Below are positions 34,196 through 45,135 of a DNA stretch of 64,000 bases, one piece after another. Origin of the DNA: Anthostomella pinea (lineage: Eukaryota; Ascomycota; Sordariomycetes; Xylariales; Xylariaceae); assembly GCA_963556695.1 (NCBI GenBank), contig CAUWAG010000010.1, positions 1,922,001-1,986,000 of the forward strand, in the 5' to 3' direction. Made by a program: the position numbers and the translations under genes. The notes under the pieces are model-generated. The model saw only the letters and a list, made by a program, of their open reading frames with translations, was not told the DNA's origin and made no database searches. Numbering within the stretch: position 1 is the first letter of the stretch; each line of letters starts with the position of its first letter.

Positions 34196-34940
34196 ACTTG
34201 TTTTGGCGCCAATGCTTTCACTCTGTGGATTTTAGATCATAGACTTTCAGCGTGCATACCAAGGCGGATAGAGTGCTAGAGAAAAGGATGTCATTCTTAG
34301 ACGATGTACACTACCTAGAGGGGATAGAAGCTGTCTAGACTTGGCGATACGATAGAGAGAATTCGATCTGAGTCTCTTCTCCCAGCCATCAGGGTCCCCT
34401 GATCGCCTTGTCACACCACATACGCGTTCGAGATATGTTTACTCTGACGCGATTCAGAAGTGCAAAACGGTCACATCTCGGAATCAACCAAATCAGAGAA
34501 CCCAACTAGTAACTTTTACATCAATGATCACGACGTTTCCACCATACTGAGGATGAAACTTTGGTGTGGCAGCTGGACACTAACACATGCACAATGCAAG
34601 ATCGAGCACCGAAACTGAAAAAGCTCACTAGGGAGGTGAAATCTACCTAGATATCAAGTTTCGTCGCAGTCCCGATCACCCAAAAACGACATGGCACAGA
34701 CTTTCCCACCAAGACGCGAATCCCGGACACCCCTCGCACGGCAGGACCCAAATGGGCGGCGCCTCGAAGTCGTCTCAATCCCCCGACACGGCCAGGGCTG
34801 CGAAGCGCATGCTTTATCGACATGATTTTTTTGCCACCAGGTAGAAGGTAGAATTCTGTGTGGGCACACATTTCACTCGCCTCGTTCGTTGATAGGGTTG
34901 ATGGATGTGCCACAATGAGGAACACACAACTCACGTGTAC
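34196..34940. other. Intergenic region downstream of desaturase
   Basis: Nothing recognised beyond probable 3' untranslated sequence. Confidence 0.4.
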
Positions 34941-36350
34941 CTAGCCCCCAGGTACGATCTGCGACTCATTTCCTAGCTTGCCGAACCACCAGAACTCGCC
35001 GCCGCGGCTCTCGACGTCCAGTCCCGGGTACGTGAAACGTGTTGCTGGCGACGTTGCTGCGCGTAGGGTTGAAGGCGCCGCCGTCCTGCGCTTGCGCCTT
35101 CGTGTGGCACTCCGCGGGCCCCGATGTAGGAGCCCTAGCTGGGGCCGGGCGGGTATGTCCCTTGGGACTTGGTTCAGCTGACTTCGTCGATCTGGGGTAT
35201 TTGGAGGTGGTGGTTTGGCTTTGTTCTTGTTGAAGCTATGGGTAGGGCCAGGGGATACGCGGGCAAGGGGCAAGGGGCAAGCGGTGGGGAGGGGAAATGG
35301 CAGGGTATGGGTTTGGTAGGGTGGCGGCAAAAGTACGTCACAGCGGATGACGCCGTGTGGTTGTACTCGGTCGTGGTCCCGTCAGACCAGGCCACCGCGG
35401 CCCCGCTCGACATGATGCGCTTGTGCAGGTCCAGGGCGAATTCTCTGGACGCGGCTGCACTGCGTCCGCCCGCTGAAGGCGCTGATGTAGAGCGCGGCTA
35501 CGCCTGCGATGAAGGGTGTCGCCGACGATGTGCCGCTCATGATGGCGTGCGAGTCTGGAATACAAGCTGAAGATCAGACCGCCCAGTGCTGCGATCTCGG
35601 GTTTCATCGTCAGGTCGTAGAGGCCGCCCCAGGTGGTGAAGATGCTGGGAGTGCCTCCCACGGGGTTTGGTATGCAGACCACTTCCTCGGGGTCAACGGA
35701 GAACTCAGCAGCCACGTTTGGCGCCGGCTTGGACCGCGTGTATGATCGCCTGGCCGGCTCGGCGAATATGAGCCCCAAAAGGTTGTTGACGTCGTCCGAG
35801 TAGGACGGCATGAGAAGGGCGCCGATGCTGTAGACCAGCACGTGTTCCGCGCCGGACAAGCGGAACCATACCCGTGAGGTCCGCCGTGCCCTCTGAATGC
35901 GCCTCGCACCCTCCGCGTTGTCGCTCGAGTCGAAGTTCAAAGTTCATCACGACAGAGCCACGCCACACAACCCCACCCCCAAGTCCTGGACCGTGGAGCG
36001 CCGGAGTCTGTGTAGCTGATCAGGAACGGTGAGGCGGGCTGTTGTCGGCCTCGATGGAGGCCACGGCCAGCAGGTTGGTGCCGGACGTGCCTCTAGTGGC
36101 CCAGAAGGGGACCTTGTCGCCAGTGCTGCCCGCGACGATGTGGGAGGCTACTTCGGCCCAGACGTTGGATGCGAAGCCGCAGTTCGTGGCAATGCTGGCT
36201 GTGATGATGTCGTCTGGACTGCTGTTGGCTCTGACCATGGGAACCTTGTACCCGGCTTCGTTTGTGCAGTTGGTGAGCGCGATTGCCACGCCTGCAAGGT
36301 CCGTATAGTTACACTGCAGTGTCCGTGTAAACCGCCCACATGGTAAGCAG
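34941..36350 (-). pseudogene. Subtilisin-like serine protease (S8) pseudogene
   Basis: Seen on the minus strand in at least three frames. 36350-36020 has DDIITASIATNCGFASNVW, VASHIVA and GTSGTNLLAVASIEAD, with sequence apparently missing before the last. 35940-35590 has CIPNPVGGTPSIFTTWG and LYDLTMKPEIAALGG. A shifted frame then gives SGTSSATPFIAGVAALYISA, where the catalytic-Ser motif is normally GTSMATP. The tail ends in GGEFWWFGKLGNES. Two or more frameshifts and a deletion separate the pieces, and no catalytic Asp/His part was found upstream. Known: intact relatives are large extracellular or wall proteases of fungi. Inferred: dead. Confidence 0.72.
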
Positions 36351-36485
36351 CGGTGCCGCTCCCTTCTCAGAGCAGCAGCTGCGGACTCACAGACTCATAG
36401 TTCTACATCGACACATTCTCGACCTAATCCACGCATATCTCGTCGCCGTGAAAGAAAATTACGCACCCATGACCCCTTAACTACG

Positions 36486-37480
36486 ATGGACTATTCGGAC
36501 CCGAACGCATTCACCTGGCCCTACCAGCTGACCAAGCAGGTTCACCGTGATGTTTATCCATCATTGGAGCCAACCCAGCCAGAGCTGTCGGCGAAGGGAA
36601 AGACAGTGCTCATCACGGGCGTCTCGGGGGGCATAGGCAAGGTGAGCACGATTTCCGGGGGGCTCGGCTTTCCTCTCGTGTAACCAATAGTTACAGTGGA
36701 TTGCCGAATCGTGGGCCATCGCGGGAGCTTCCGGCATCGTCATTACCGGGCGCAAGATCGATGTGCTCGAGGGCATCGCCACACGGCTCCGGAGTCTCGC
36801 CCCGCCCGGCACCAAAGTCCACGCCCAGGCGGCGGACATCACCAACGAAGCCTCCGTCGTGGCGCTCTTCGCGGCAGCCAAGGAGGTGGTCGGCAAGATT
36901 GACGTGCTGATCAACAGCGCGGGAAGTCTGGACCTGGGCACCATTGGCGCCATCGATATTACGAAGTTCTTCAACGACTTCCAGGTCAATGTGCTGGGGA
37001 CGCAGGCGGAAGGAGCCGGCACCGTTGTCACCATGACGACGGCCGCCATGGGCACCGTGTTTCCCGGTATGGCGGGCTACACGGCATCCTAGCTTGCACT
37101 TGCACGCATCATGGAGAACCTACACGCTGAACAGCCGGGCATACGCGTTTTCTCGCTCATACCGGGCATTGTCCAGAGCGAGATGACGGTCGACTCGTTG
37201 AAGCCGTATGCCAAAGACAGCGCCAGTCTCAGTGGTAGCTGGACACTCCCCCTGTCTACCCCGCGCGCCGAATGGATGCGCGGCGGTCTAGTCAGCGTAA
37301 ACTGTGAGTCCACTGTCCACTTCCAGCGCCCAAAGATCGCTACTCTTCTGACATGGGACGGCGTCGTAAGGGGACATTGAGGAGATGGAGGCGCACAAGG
37401 ATCAGATTGTTCGCGACAATCTGCTCAGCCGGGCCTTTATGAACGCCAAGCTCGGGAAGGACAGGCATCCGTGGGCGTGA
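36486..37480 (+). pseudogene. Short-chain dehydrogenase/reductase with stop at catalytic Lys
   Basis: Seen: exon 1 36486-36641, intron 36642-36696 (GTGAGC..ACAG), exon 2 from 36697, and a later intron from about 37302 to 37370 (GTGAGT..CTGAC..TAAG). Last exon ends in TGA at 37478. The N-terminal NAD(P) motif TGVSGGIGK, DVLINSAG and YTAS are present. The active-site YxxxK reads Y-T-A-S-stop: TAG at 37090 replaces the lysine codon. After it the frame continues normally (LALARIMENLH, RVFSLIPGIVQSEMT, TPRAEWMRG). Around 36990-37020 the protein looks about ten residues short (NVLGTQAEGAGTVV). Known: the Tyr/Lys pair is essential in this family. Inferred: recently inactivated gene. Confidence 0.8.
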
Positions 37481-38989
37481 GGCGAGATGACAAGAGACTA
37501 CGGAGCAGGTGCGAGAGCAGACGTGATCTAGCGGAGTGCGTGGCAGTGACCCGAGTATCGAGGCAGTGCGAGGGTGCCGTGTTGTTCGTCTCTCCGTGGT
37601 GCAAATCGTGGATCCTTACAATAACTTACGCCAGTAGACTTTCCACTGTCCTTGCTATCATTTCCGCAATACTCCTCGTTACTCTTGCTGGTTTTTGTGG
37701 TGGCGTCTTTGGTCACGTAGACCATATAGAACCGAGCGCCTTGGCAGGGATTACGTGGAATTATCGCCAGGTGTCTTGCACATCACAATAAGGATCAGTA
37801 CAGTCTGGATCAAAGCTCTACCAGTCAACCTGGCTGGCTGTGGGCTCAAGGGCTTCTCATTTCGTGGTGGCGCCTTGCCGCCGGGAAGGATGGATGGCTA
37901 CGGTGAGTGTGCTGCAGTAGGTGGTACAATGGCTGGGTGTGTGTTAAAGTGGTTGGTGCAATGGTTATGCAAGTTGGGTCCCACTGCATAGTCGATCGTT
38001 GGAAAGGGGGGGCACTGCCCGACCCTGCGCGAATAGCTGGGCCCCTTGGTAATCCCTAGCTTATATCGCACCTCATCAACGCTCATCTCAATGAGAGCAT
38101 TTGTTCTCCAAATCATCCGAGCACAGAGGCTACAGGCTTGAATCACTGTTCAGTCCCGCAGCAATGGAATCTACCAACACGTCCATCCCCCATCACCCAC
38201 CCAAAAAAACAACCTGGGACCCAGTCGGGTTTCATCAATGCACCCGACCAGTTGTCTATTGGGTTATAGGCGCATATGCACGCGGGGGTACTGACAAGCT
38301 ACGCCCTCTGACTGAACTTCAGTGGTCTCTATATTGGTAAATGTTGTCTTTTATGCCGGCCTCTTCTTCTCATACGTCTTCCAGTGCTGGCCGCGAGATA
38401 GATATTGCTTGGCGACACATCGGAGGCCCTTGTACTGATGCTGCACTGCCCGATGGCTGGCCTTGGGGGCTTGCGTAGGGCCGGGGCACAGCCTCGATAT
38501 ATGTTTTGGGGGGTAAATGTTTGTTGCCAATTGTGAATGGCTGCGCTGCTCGGCTAAGTGAGTGGCTGAGACGCGTCCTTAATCTCGCTTTCAGTAAAAT
38601 GAAATAGCGCCTGGCACGGTAGGTAATATCAGCCTTTGCATTTCTATATCCAACCCGGTGGCAAGAGGTCCCCATCACTTGTCTTCACAACTCTGCCGAC
38701 GTCTCTATAACATGTCTGTGTTGGCAGCATAGGAGTTGATACGACAGCTTGCATATTCCCCTGACCAAAGCGAGCATCTTAGGGGCGACTGGGACGAACT
38801 CGGACTCAATCGCTGCCTCTTCCTGTCAGCTATTTCAATCCCGTCACCGCCGTGGTCAAAGAGAAGATGCCCGAGGAGATCGCCATGAATGTGTTGAGCC
38901 TCAGCAGCTTGGTGATCGGCAGGAGATCTGCAATCGCCTTCTCGCGCAGGGTTTCTGCCCATCACTCACAACCACGCTCAACGCACGAC
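37481..38989. other. Intergenic region, low information
   Basis: No supported gene. The frame at about 38830-38950 (reading YFNPVTAVVKEKMPEEIAM) may be a remnant linked to the HET relic that follows. Confidence 0.35.
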
Positions 38990-39292
38990 TCGGAGAAGAC
39001 GCGCTGAGGTACGTTGCGGACATTGGGAACATGTCGACTGCGAATCATGCACGATGCACACGTAAACAATGCCTGCCGAACAACTCGGCCAGTGGGGACA
39101 TAATAACGCACGACGCCGGCTGTTCAGGTTGTGAGAATATCTGACCAGATATGGACGAGGTGAACGGCATCCTTGGCAACAGGGGCATTCCAGTCCTCTA
39201 CTTCAACCCGCGTGACCGTCAGAAGCCCATCCTGTACGAACCTTCGACGTCAGCGCCAGGCTGGCTTTTTATTTTCCGAAGTTGGCGGTTCC
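38990..39292 (+). pseudogene. HET-domain protein relic, internal segment
   Basis: Seen: a plus-strand frame reads ADIGNMSTANHARCTRKQC, then DAGCSGCENI, a TGA, then PDMDEVNGILGNRGIPVLYF and PILYEPSTSAPG. Cys-rich spacing followed by a giPvl segment resembles the part of large HET proteins that precedes the SHVW motif. The TGA interrupts it, no SHVW follows, and the frame closes in RSWRFP-stop. I regard this as a decayed HET gene piece. Weaker assignment than the relic at 3060-3766. Confidence 0.42.
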
Positions 39293-39892
39293 CTTGAGAA
39301 GGAACGTTATCTGTTTTTCCTCGTTTTTACCCTTCCACTGACAGTTCTGGGCGTCGGATATATCCCCATACTACTCGGGAAGGGCGATGCGAAGCCCGAA
39401 GTGCAGGGATATGTGGTTGGCTTCTCGCTCATGGTGCGAGTTTTCCTGGCTGCATGGGAGATATGCTGGTTCTCACGGCGAATTGACAAATTGAAATACA
39501 TGTTAGCCCGTTCGTTCGAGTTCAACAAACGCTCAACGCTCGCCGCAGTTTGCACACAAGCTCTGGACACGCTCGCAATCTGGGGTAGAACCGCGACTGG
39601 GGTTATCCTGGCTACGATAACTATCTTCTTGTTGGCTGGGATCCTAATACCGAGCGAGCCGACCGGTCTGGTCCTCTCTATAGGCTGCACGATGGCCGCC
39701 GAATACGTACTACGCGTGCTGTTTCTCGTATGCTGGTCGATGCTGATGCTGAGGAGGCAGGGCGCTGCATATAACTGGGTGCGGCAGCAGAAGACAAAGA
39801 AGGAGAAGGTCCTGCCGACCGACGAGGAACGCGAGGCGCGCGATCGCGCCCACGAAGGGCAGCAGCTTAGTTTCATACTTGCTAGTCATTAA
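39293..39892 (+). CDS. Multi-pass membrane protein ORF without a clear start (orphan, maybe pseudogene)
   Basis: Seen: 200 codons with four hydrophobic helices: YLFFLVFTLPLTVLGVGYIP, VVGFSLMVRVFLAAWEICWF, TATGVILATITIFLLAGILI and VLRVLFLVCWSMLML. A charged tail follows (KTKKEKV, EEREARDR). The frame is open further upstream to about 39173 but contains no ATG before the first helix, and that upstream part overlaps the HET relic in another frame. Either a first exon joins by splicing inside 39200-39290, or the gene lost its start by a frameshift near 39292. No family recognised. Confidence 0.45.
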   Translation, partial: LEKERYLFFLVFTLPLTVLGVGYIPILLGKGDAKPEVQGYVVGFSLMVRVFLAAWEICWFSRRIDKLKYMLARSFEFNKRSTLAAVCTQALDTLAIWGRTATGVILATITIFLLAGILIPSEPTGLVLSIGCTMAAEYVLRVLFLVCWSMLMLRRQGAAYNWVRQQKTKKEKVLPTDEEREARDRAHEGQQLSFILASH

Positions 39893-42800
39893 TAATGGGT
39901 CTTGAGGTATCGGTCTGGAATCTAGAATGGTCTAGGTCGCTTGCTATACTTAAGGTAACGTTATTATGGATGGAGATAATCTGTGGCGTTTTATTAGATT
40001 TTAAGACATTTACATCCGGCTCGGTTCCTGGCGTTTACATACTGCCCCCTCGAGATTGACCGAGATATCATGTGGCGCGCAATTTCTACCCATTGGGGCA
40101 GAGATTCATTTTCTATGTGTTGCGGGTAGAAACCCGGCGAAGAGGTAAGCAAGAGTCCCGGCTGGCAGTCCGAATCAGCCGCCCCTGGTTTTGTGATCCT
40201 GGTGCTGGTTCGGCTGTGCCAGCCCGTAGCCTACGCCGGACCGAGCCGTCGTACCACAGAGCTGGGTCGAGGCTTGCAGATGTCAAAGCTCACCCCGTGG
40301 CCGTTTCAAGGAGTCTGTGACCCTTCTGATATGTTCGGACCGAAGCACGGGCAGGATGAGGTGAGGGAATATAATCTTCTCCGGCTGCCTGATGATAGGA
40401 TGCGAACAGCAAGGGATTATGAATTGTAACATACGAATTCAATATCGCTTGGAGCACCCAACACTAGACTCACATCAGTTGAAGCAGCTATATCTCAGTT
40501 GGCAAGCGGTGCGTGTACTTGAAGCCAACCTTGTCTTGGCAGCCTAAGTTTGTAGTGTGCCCCTGCCTCATGCTCGGTAGGTTCGGTCCGACCCAAGCGG
40601 ACGGTATGCTTAATAATCGAGTCTTCATGATATCCGACGCTGTAACCAAACAAACTTCAGGGGCTCTTCAGAGCGACCTAGGTCCAACACAGTCTCAAAA
40701 CTCTCTGACAGCAAGTACCTTGCTGTTGAACTAAGTTGCTTTGAGTAGAGCCTACGGGTTGGCTTTCCCGGGTATATCGTGCTCATATCATGTCACAAAC
40801 AGGGAAAAGGGTCTGAGACCTGTATGCCTCGTGTTTGTATGGTTCTGGTGTTACCCAAAGCCGTTTACCTAGGACCTACGTGCCAACACATATCTACAGC
40901 CTGGTGATCGACCAAGAGCACTCCGCCATGACCACCTTGGTGGGATCTCACCGAGCCACTCTCGATGGAGCAAAGGCCGTCGGAGTGGTATGCATCATCA
41001 TCAAAACCCTCCATGTCAGCCCTCCCGCGTGGTTTCTCTAATTCCGAACCCGAATCGCGGCCTCGGGACCAAACGAAGCTTGAACAATTCCCCGTGCTAC
41101 CGCACCTAGCCTGGAAGCTTTCCGATTGATGGTCTCGTATACGAGCAAGCCAATGGATATATAGTCTCGTGTATCTGCACGACGCGGTTGCGTTGCTTGC
41201 TGTGTCATGTACCAGCTTACCCAACATGTCGCCAGAAGCTGACAGCATTCGTTCCCGGCAGGCAACGAAGGACCTCGCCCCTGGCCAATGTAAGCCCACC
41301 ACATACCTTTCATCCATCGTGTAACCATTCATCCATGTGTAACGATGCAGGCCCCCTGTGCGCAAAAGCCGGCCCGGACCCTTGCCTCGTAGCTAGGACG
41401 TTGGTCTATTTAACCAAGGCATGCCCCCAATCGAATCCGACCGGTAGAGTATTCGAGACCGGCCAACCTTCGAATGCCTAGCTGATGGATCATCGCAAAA
41501 AACGGACTTGGCTGCGTCGAACTTGGGAAACGAATTAAAGAGAGATGCCTGGCGGAAACCGAGAGTGGCTCCAAGGGCTGCAATGGATTTGCCACGGACA
41601 TTCGATCCAGAACGACTATAGCAACCTCTACCCGAGGTCTCTGTCCCACAATAAGACTTACTTCTACGAGTCGTTGCAGAGACTCCCGGATGCGCGCTTC
41701 GATTATCGATCCGACCCTCGGAGAGCGCCTAGCTTGCGAAACCCCGACCTTTGTCGAGGAGTTCCGTTGATGGGCATCGAGACTTGCGCACGATATAAGG
41801 TCCCTGGGCACATTCACTTGCGTGTCGTGCAGGTCGGTAGTCGCCGCCTAGCTTGGCTACGCCCTGTGTGCATCAAGCTTCCGTCAACCCTAAGCCCATG
41901 TTCGGCTCTAAGGTACCGATCAGACTCGACGGTGAGACAAAAGCACATCCGGGGTTTCTGATACGTGGCTATACGATTCTAGGACTTTGATACGTTATGC
42001 CCGCAGATGTGCCAGGGGCTGCAGCACTGGTCTTTGGCCCCGGCCCCCCACGCCTAACCCTCGCGTTGACAGCTCGCGCGAATACCCTGAACCAAAGCCG
42101 ATTTTAGGCCTGGCGAGTCCTTGGGCGGCGATAGATGTGCACACTACAGTATACAGCCTGAGGAACGCCATGGGACGGGGCACATGGCGGCCAAGAGCCA
42201 AACCGGCTCCTGGCTGTCTCTGCCTTGGACCCCGAGCCCCAGTGTCCTCTGAGGCTGACGTCACTTGTTTCATGCCTATTTGGGAAACATTTCCCCATAT
42301 GGGTTGAGAACAGAGCCAAGATATCGCCGAGGGCTAAGGCCATGCCCTGCGGTAGTGGCGAAGGAGCGACGCATGACACGAAGATGGATATGACGAGTGA
42401 TATGTCGCGAAGGTGGAAAAGAAAAAGGGGTACACCGAGAAGATCGCCAAACAGCGTGGTCGTTCTATGAGAAGCCATTGGAAGATCATCGCAACATTAG
42501 GTTTGATCCTTCCCGCTTTGCAGGCCCTGTGCTTCAGTGCTGGACCGGTTCATTCCCGTTCCTGAGAGGCTCTTTGTCGATCACCTGGCCGTCAGCGTGC
42601 GGAATGGAGCCGGCTTCCGATCCCTGTCGCGGTGGTTTCCGTAATCGAAGGAAGGACTGCTTTTCTGCATCTGAGTGCTGTATGGCACTGGGATCTGGTC
42701 ATCCCATCCCGCTCGAAGAACGAGTTCGGTCAGCCATGACGAATTATCGAAAGTTCCTCGCGTGTATGACGCTTATAGTTGCCCAGACTAGGGGCCGACT

Positions 42801-44025
42801 GCTATATATCTTTTCCGCTTGCTTTGACCGCAGGGCACCCGTGCGGATGATTCGGGAAGATAGTTGTTTCACAGTAACAATACTTCATGAGCACCACTGA
42901 GTTAGGGAACTTCAGGATCGCACACAGGTGTTCGCGCCCATGCAAAAGACCCCATCTCTCAAGAAGGAACTCCAAATCAGAAGGCTCAAATTCCGATATT
43001 CACAATGCCCTAAAAACAACTCAAAAAGTTCGGGGAAGCCTGTGGATGTATCATGGTGTACTTCTTTCTTGGAGGATGGGTAATGTAGCCGAGGAGCTGC
43101 GTCACGCCGTCCTCCTCGGCATGCACTTCAAGGCCCACAGAACAAGATACGGGAGGCGATCTAGCGACAGGGAGTATCTCAAGTCGACGGAATTACCAGT
43201 CCTGATCTATATGTTAGCCTACTGCCTCGTAGAAGAGCCAATCCTAGGTGTTTGCTACGTTGCGCTCCGAAGCAGGTCAGGCGTGCAGAGACGCCCATAT
43301 GCGTAAAGCAATGGGGCTGTAAAGTCTAAAGATGTCTCAGAATGAAGGGGTCTGGACGGTCGAGATATCTTGGAAGAACACAAACCACTGTCAACTTACG
43401 TGAGCAGACGGATTGGCCAAGACGTACCCCGAGTCGATTTTCCTTGACTTGTTACACCCAAGGCTATTTTCGCATGAGCTGAGGAGAAAAAGATTGATCC
43501 AAGGCTTCCTGTAAGATCCAGCTTGCATGCCGTGCATATATTATGTCAGCAGTAGCAAGCATGCTGTGCGATGTAAGCCCGGGACCCTTCACCGCCGGGA
43601 TGACAGTGCTAAGGCTAGGTGCATACCATCACCGCTGCTTTGCTGACACATGTGGAAGCTTTAATACAATAGCCTAAGCCGCACCGCACGCCACACTCGA
43701 CGCCGAGGCGACACCACGCTGACGACCTCCTTTAGTGACATGTTGTATGAATGCTACCTACATGCATGCTCAGCTATCACTCGCGTGACCGCCTCTTGAT
43801 GTGAGGCTCGCTACGCGTCCAGAAGACCACTATACCCCAAGGTCAGGTGCAAGATACTCTAAAGAGATCTAACTCGTATATCGAATCTAGCTCGATGAGG
43901 TATCCCAAGACCAACATGATATCAACGCCAACAACCAAATGAAAATATGCACACCGAGTAATAAATATACACACTCATAGATCTACCGTTGCGTCATAAT
44001 CGTCAGGGCGGGGGGCCGTCAGCCG
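39893..44025. other. 4.1-kb stretch without a supported gene
   Basis: Several frames of 100-165 codons on both strands (for example 40865-41365 minus, 42397-42900 plus, 42887-43306 plus) lack motifs and overlap opposite frames. A minus-strand piece near 41040-41200 (DYISIGLLVYETINRKA) has plausible protein composition but no context. No terminal repeats, LTRs or AT-rich blocks were seen. Confidence 0.4.
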
Positions 44026-45135
44026 TCAGTCCTTGCGCATCTGCTGCTCCGGGAGCGGCGCCCGGATATCGTAGCTCGTCTGGAAGAACTCGGCCGTCTC
44101 GGCGCTCCGCCGGTGCATCTCCCCGTCGAACAGGCTCAGCATGGCGCCCACGCCCTCGACCCGCTCCAGCATGCCGACCGACTGCCTCCACGCCTCGAGG
44201 TGTCGCGTGCTGGCCATGTTGTGCAGCTCCCTGACGCGGGTCTCCAGTGCCTCCAGCACCGCCAGGTTCGCCTTGGACGCGGCCCCGCCCGGGCCCGCGG
44301 ACGATGGCGCCTTGCGCATCCATTCCAGGTACTCGGCCACCCCTGATGAGATGCCGGCGATCTCGGCTTGCGTGTTAAATACTGTCATGCCGAACGAGGT
44401 GAATTCGGCCAGGATCTTGTTGGCGTCCTCGCCCCTGTGCGACCTTCCCGTAGGCGAGGATGGCGGCGGGGTGGTGGATGTGGACGATGAGTTTAGTGCG
44501 CGCACCTCCCGTAGACTGGGCATGTGCGTGTGTCCGAACATGCTTTCGCGGCGGAGCGGCGTCGTCGTGGCGCTGCTTCCCGTGATTTCCTCGAAGTGTC
44601 TCGGGTCTTCGATCTGGAAGTGAGACACGTCGTTGCGGACGGTCATGTGAGGGCTTGGTAAGTAGTTTAAGAAGTCGCTGTCCATGTTCTCGGGCGAGAG
44701 TGGCATGTGGTGGTGCGAGTAGTGAATAGAAGACATCCCCGGCATAAAGTGATCGCTTGTTGCGTTGGGTGATATTGAGAGGTTGAAGTTGGAGCAGTCT
44801 GTATAGTCAACGCCCATGACTGAATTGGGCGTCGTGATCAACTGATCGCCAGCAGGGGCTTTGCCGTTCCTCATGATGTATGCCTCTGCCTTGTCTTTCG
44901 CCACATGCACGTCAGTCCCAGAGCTCGCGTGGACAAGAGCAGGATACTCACCAAGACGCTCTTGCAAACTCTCAATCGTCTGAGCTAGATCTGCCTTGGT
45001 AGGCTTGTGTGTCGGGACATAAACGCAGGCCTCGCCAGACCGACGACACTTTTCACAAGAAGGTTGACCACCATCACATCGAACTTTTCTATCGCGACAT
45101 AGTTTGCAGGCGATGTGACGAGAGAGGTTGTTCAT
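44026..45135 (-). CDS. Zn2Cys6 (Gal4-type) transcription factor
   Basis: Seen: the frame is open for 369 codons, but a 57-nt in-frame intron with GTGAGT donor, CTGAC branch point and AAAG acceptor is very likely at 44951-44895. Splicing gives exons 45135-44952 and 44894-44026, 350 aa. It also restores a smooth coiled-coil (LAQTIESLQERLDKAEAY). The binuclear cluster is at residues 10-37 with Cys at 10, 13, 20, 27, 30 and 37 and a basic RDRKVRC loop. The middle is Ser/His/Met-rich and disordered; the C-terminal part is helical (LAVLEALETRVRELHNM). There is no fungal-specific MHR domain motif I can see. DNA-binding regulator; targets unknown. The gene is isolated, so no pathway can be inferred. 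Confidence 0.88.
   Translation of the reverse strand: MNNLSRHIACKLCRDRKVRCDGGQPSCEKCRRSGEACVYVPTHKPTKADLAQTIESLQERLGEYPALVHASSGTDVHVAKDKAEAYIMRNGKAPAGDQLITTPNSVMGVDYTDCSNFNLSISPNATSDHFMPGMSSIHYSHHHMPLSPENMDSDFLNYLPSPHMTVRNDVSHFQIEDPRHFEEITGSSATTTPLRRESMFGHTHMPSLREVRALNSSSTSTTPPPSSPTGRSHRGEDANKILAEFTSFGMTVFNTQAEIAGISSGVAEYLEWMRKAPSSAGPGGAASKANLAVLEALETRVRELHNMASTRHLEAWRQSVGMLERVEGVGAMLSLFDGEMHRRSAETAEFFQTSYDIRAPLPEQQMRKD

Noticed and set aside
34941..44025. A secondary-metabolite gene cluster around the dehydrogenase and Zn2Cys6 regulator
   Set aside because: No synthase or cyclase backbone gene is present, and the dehydrogenase is a pseudogene 6.5 kb from the regulator.
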